From an uncultured Eubacteriales bacterium (lineage in GTDB: Bacteria > Bacillota > Clostridia > Oscillospirales > Acutalibacteraceae): a DNA stretch of 5,637 bases. Where the stretch lies: the NCBI GenBank assembly GCA_900319655.1, contig ONPH01000128.1, forward strand, positions 1-5,637. Reading direction: 5' to 3'. Positions 5,371-5,637 of this stretch are shown here, piece after piece; within the stretch, counting starts at the first letter, position 1, and every line of letters starts with the position of its first letter. The translations under genes were made by a program, and so were the position numbers. The notes below the pieces were generated by a model. The model saw only the letters and a program-made list of their open reading frames with translations. It was not told where the DNA came from and did no database searches.

Positions 5371-5637
5371 ATGGAGGAAAGAAACGTTTATCAGGATATT
5401 TCGCGCCGTACCGACGGCGACGTCTATATCGGGGTGGTCGGCCCCGTCCGCACAGGAAAATCGACCTTTATCAAGCGGTTTATGGACTTGATTGTCCTGC
5501 CGAATATCCGCGACGAGAGCGTATACCGCAGAACCGTTGACGAGCTTCCGCAGTCGTCGGCAGGCAAGACGATTATGACGACCGAGCCGAAGTTTATTCC
5601 CGAGGAGTCTGCCGACGTTGATTTGGGCGGAAACGTC
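5371..5637 (+). CDS. spoIVA: Stage IV sporulation protein A, spore coat morphogenetic ATPase (5' part)
   Basis: The first 89 residues are present and the gene runs out of the window; the family is about 490 residues long. SpoIVA hydrolyses ATP to polymerise into the basement layer on which the coat assembles around the forespore. It descends from the TRAFAC GTPase group but uses ATP. The Walker A motif GPVRTGKST lies at residues 24-32 with Lys30. The segment DELPQSSAGKTIMTTEPKF (57-75) is nearly identical to the Bacillus subtilis protein and contains the sensor threonines at 70-71, in the same numbering. The motif VLPNI (42-46) also agrees. The ATG at 5371 matches the known N-terminus in length and has a strong AGGAGG site. 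It is probably cotranscribed with the SipL-like gene. No defect is visible in this portion. Confidence 0.97.
   Translation, partial: MEERNVYQDISRRTDGDVYIGVVGPVRTGKSTFIKRFMDLIVLPNIRDESVYRRTVDELPQSSAGKTIMTTEPKFIPEESADVDLGGNV

Overview
The window looks like chromosome of an anaerobic, spore-forming member of the Clostridia, most likely Oscillospiraceae/Ruminococcaceae from a gut or rumen. Three things suggest this: a clear spoIVA start beside a SipL-type SPOCS/LysM gene, a secreted multidomain protein with a cohesin-like module and dockerin remnant as in fibre- or starch-degrading ruminococci, and low-to-middling GC with strong AGGAGG-type ribosome binding sites. All genes lie on the + strand.

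Region 1 (1-1780): a good housekeeping-type promoter and ribosome binding site lead into a secreted carbohydrate-associated protein. Its order is signal peptide, large N-terminal beta-rich module, Pro-Thr linker, cohesin-like module and half a dockerin. The reading frame has three defects: a -1 frame disagreement at an A AAA AAG run six codons in, an in-frame amber codon at 374-376, and loss of the second dockerin repeat. The simplest reading is a young pseudogene; recoding and sequence error remain testable alternatives.

Region 2 (1781-2071): about 290 bases without a gene, filled by two 12-base direct repeats with a 14-base period, an imperfect hairpin, and a REP-like element of two hairpins. 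A likely ECF-type promoter for the next gene follows.

Region 3 (2072-3779): a tight three-gene unit with gaps of 2 and 7 bases, encoding a small ECF sigma factor, a single-pass membrane protein that is probably its anti-sigma factor, and a small lipoprotein. It ends in a strong terminator hairpin. The signal sensed cannot be read from the sequence.

Region 4 (3780-5637): a sporulation operon. A three-repeat SPOCS (DUF3794) protein with a C-terminal LysM domain, matching Clostridioides difficile SipL in architecture, is followed 11 bases later by spoIVA, the ATPase that builds the basement layer of the spore coat. SipL binds SpoIVA through its LysM domain in C. difficile, so this pairing puts two known partners in one probable transcript. 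A candidate sigma-E promoter lies just upstream. spoIVA runs off the window after 89 codons.
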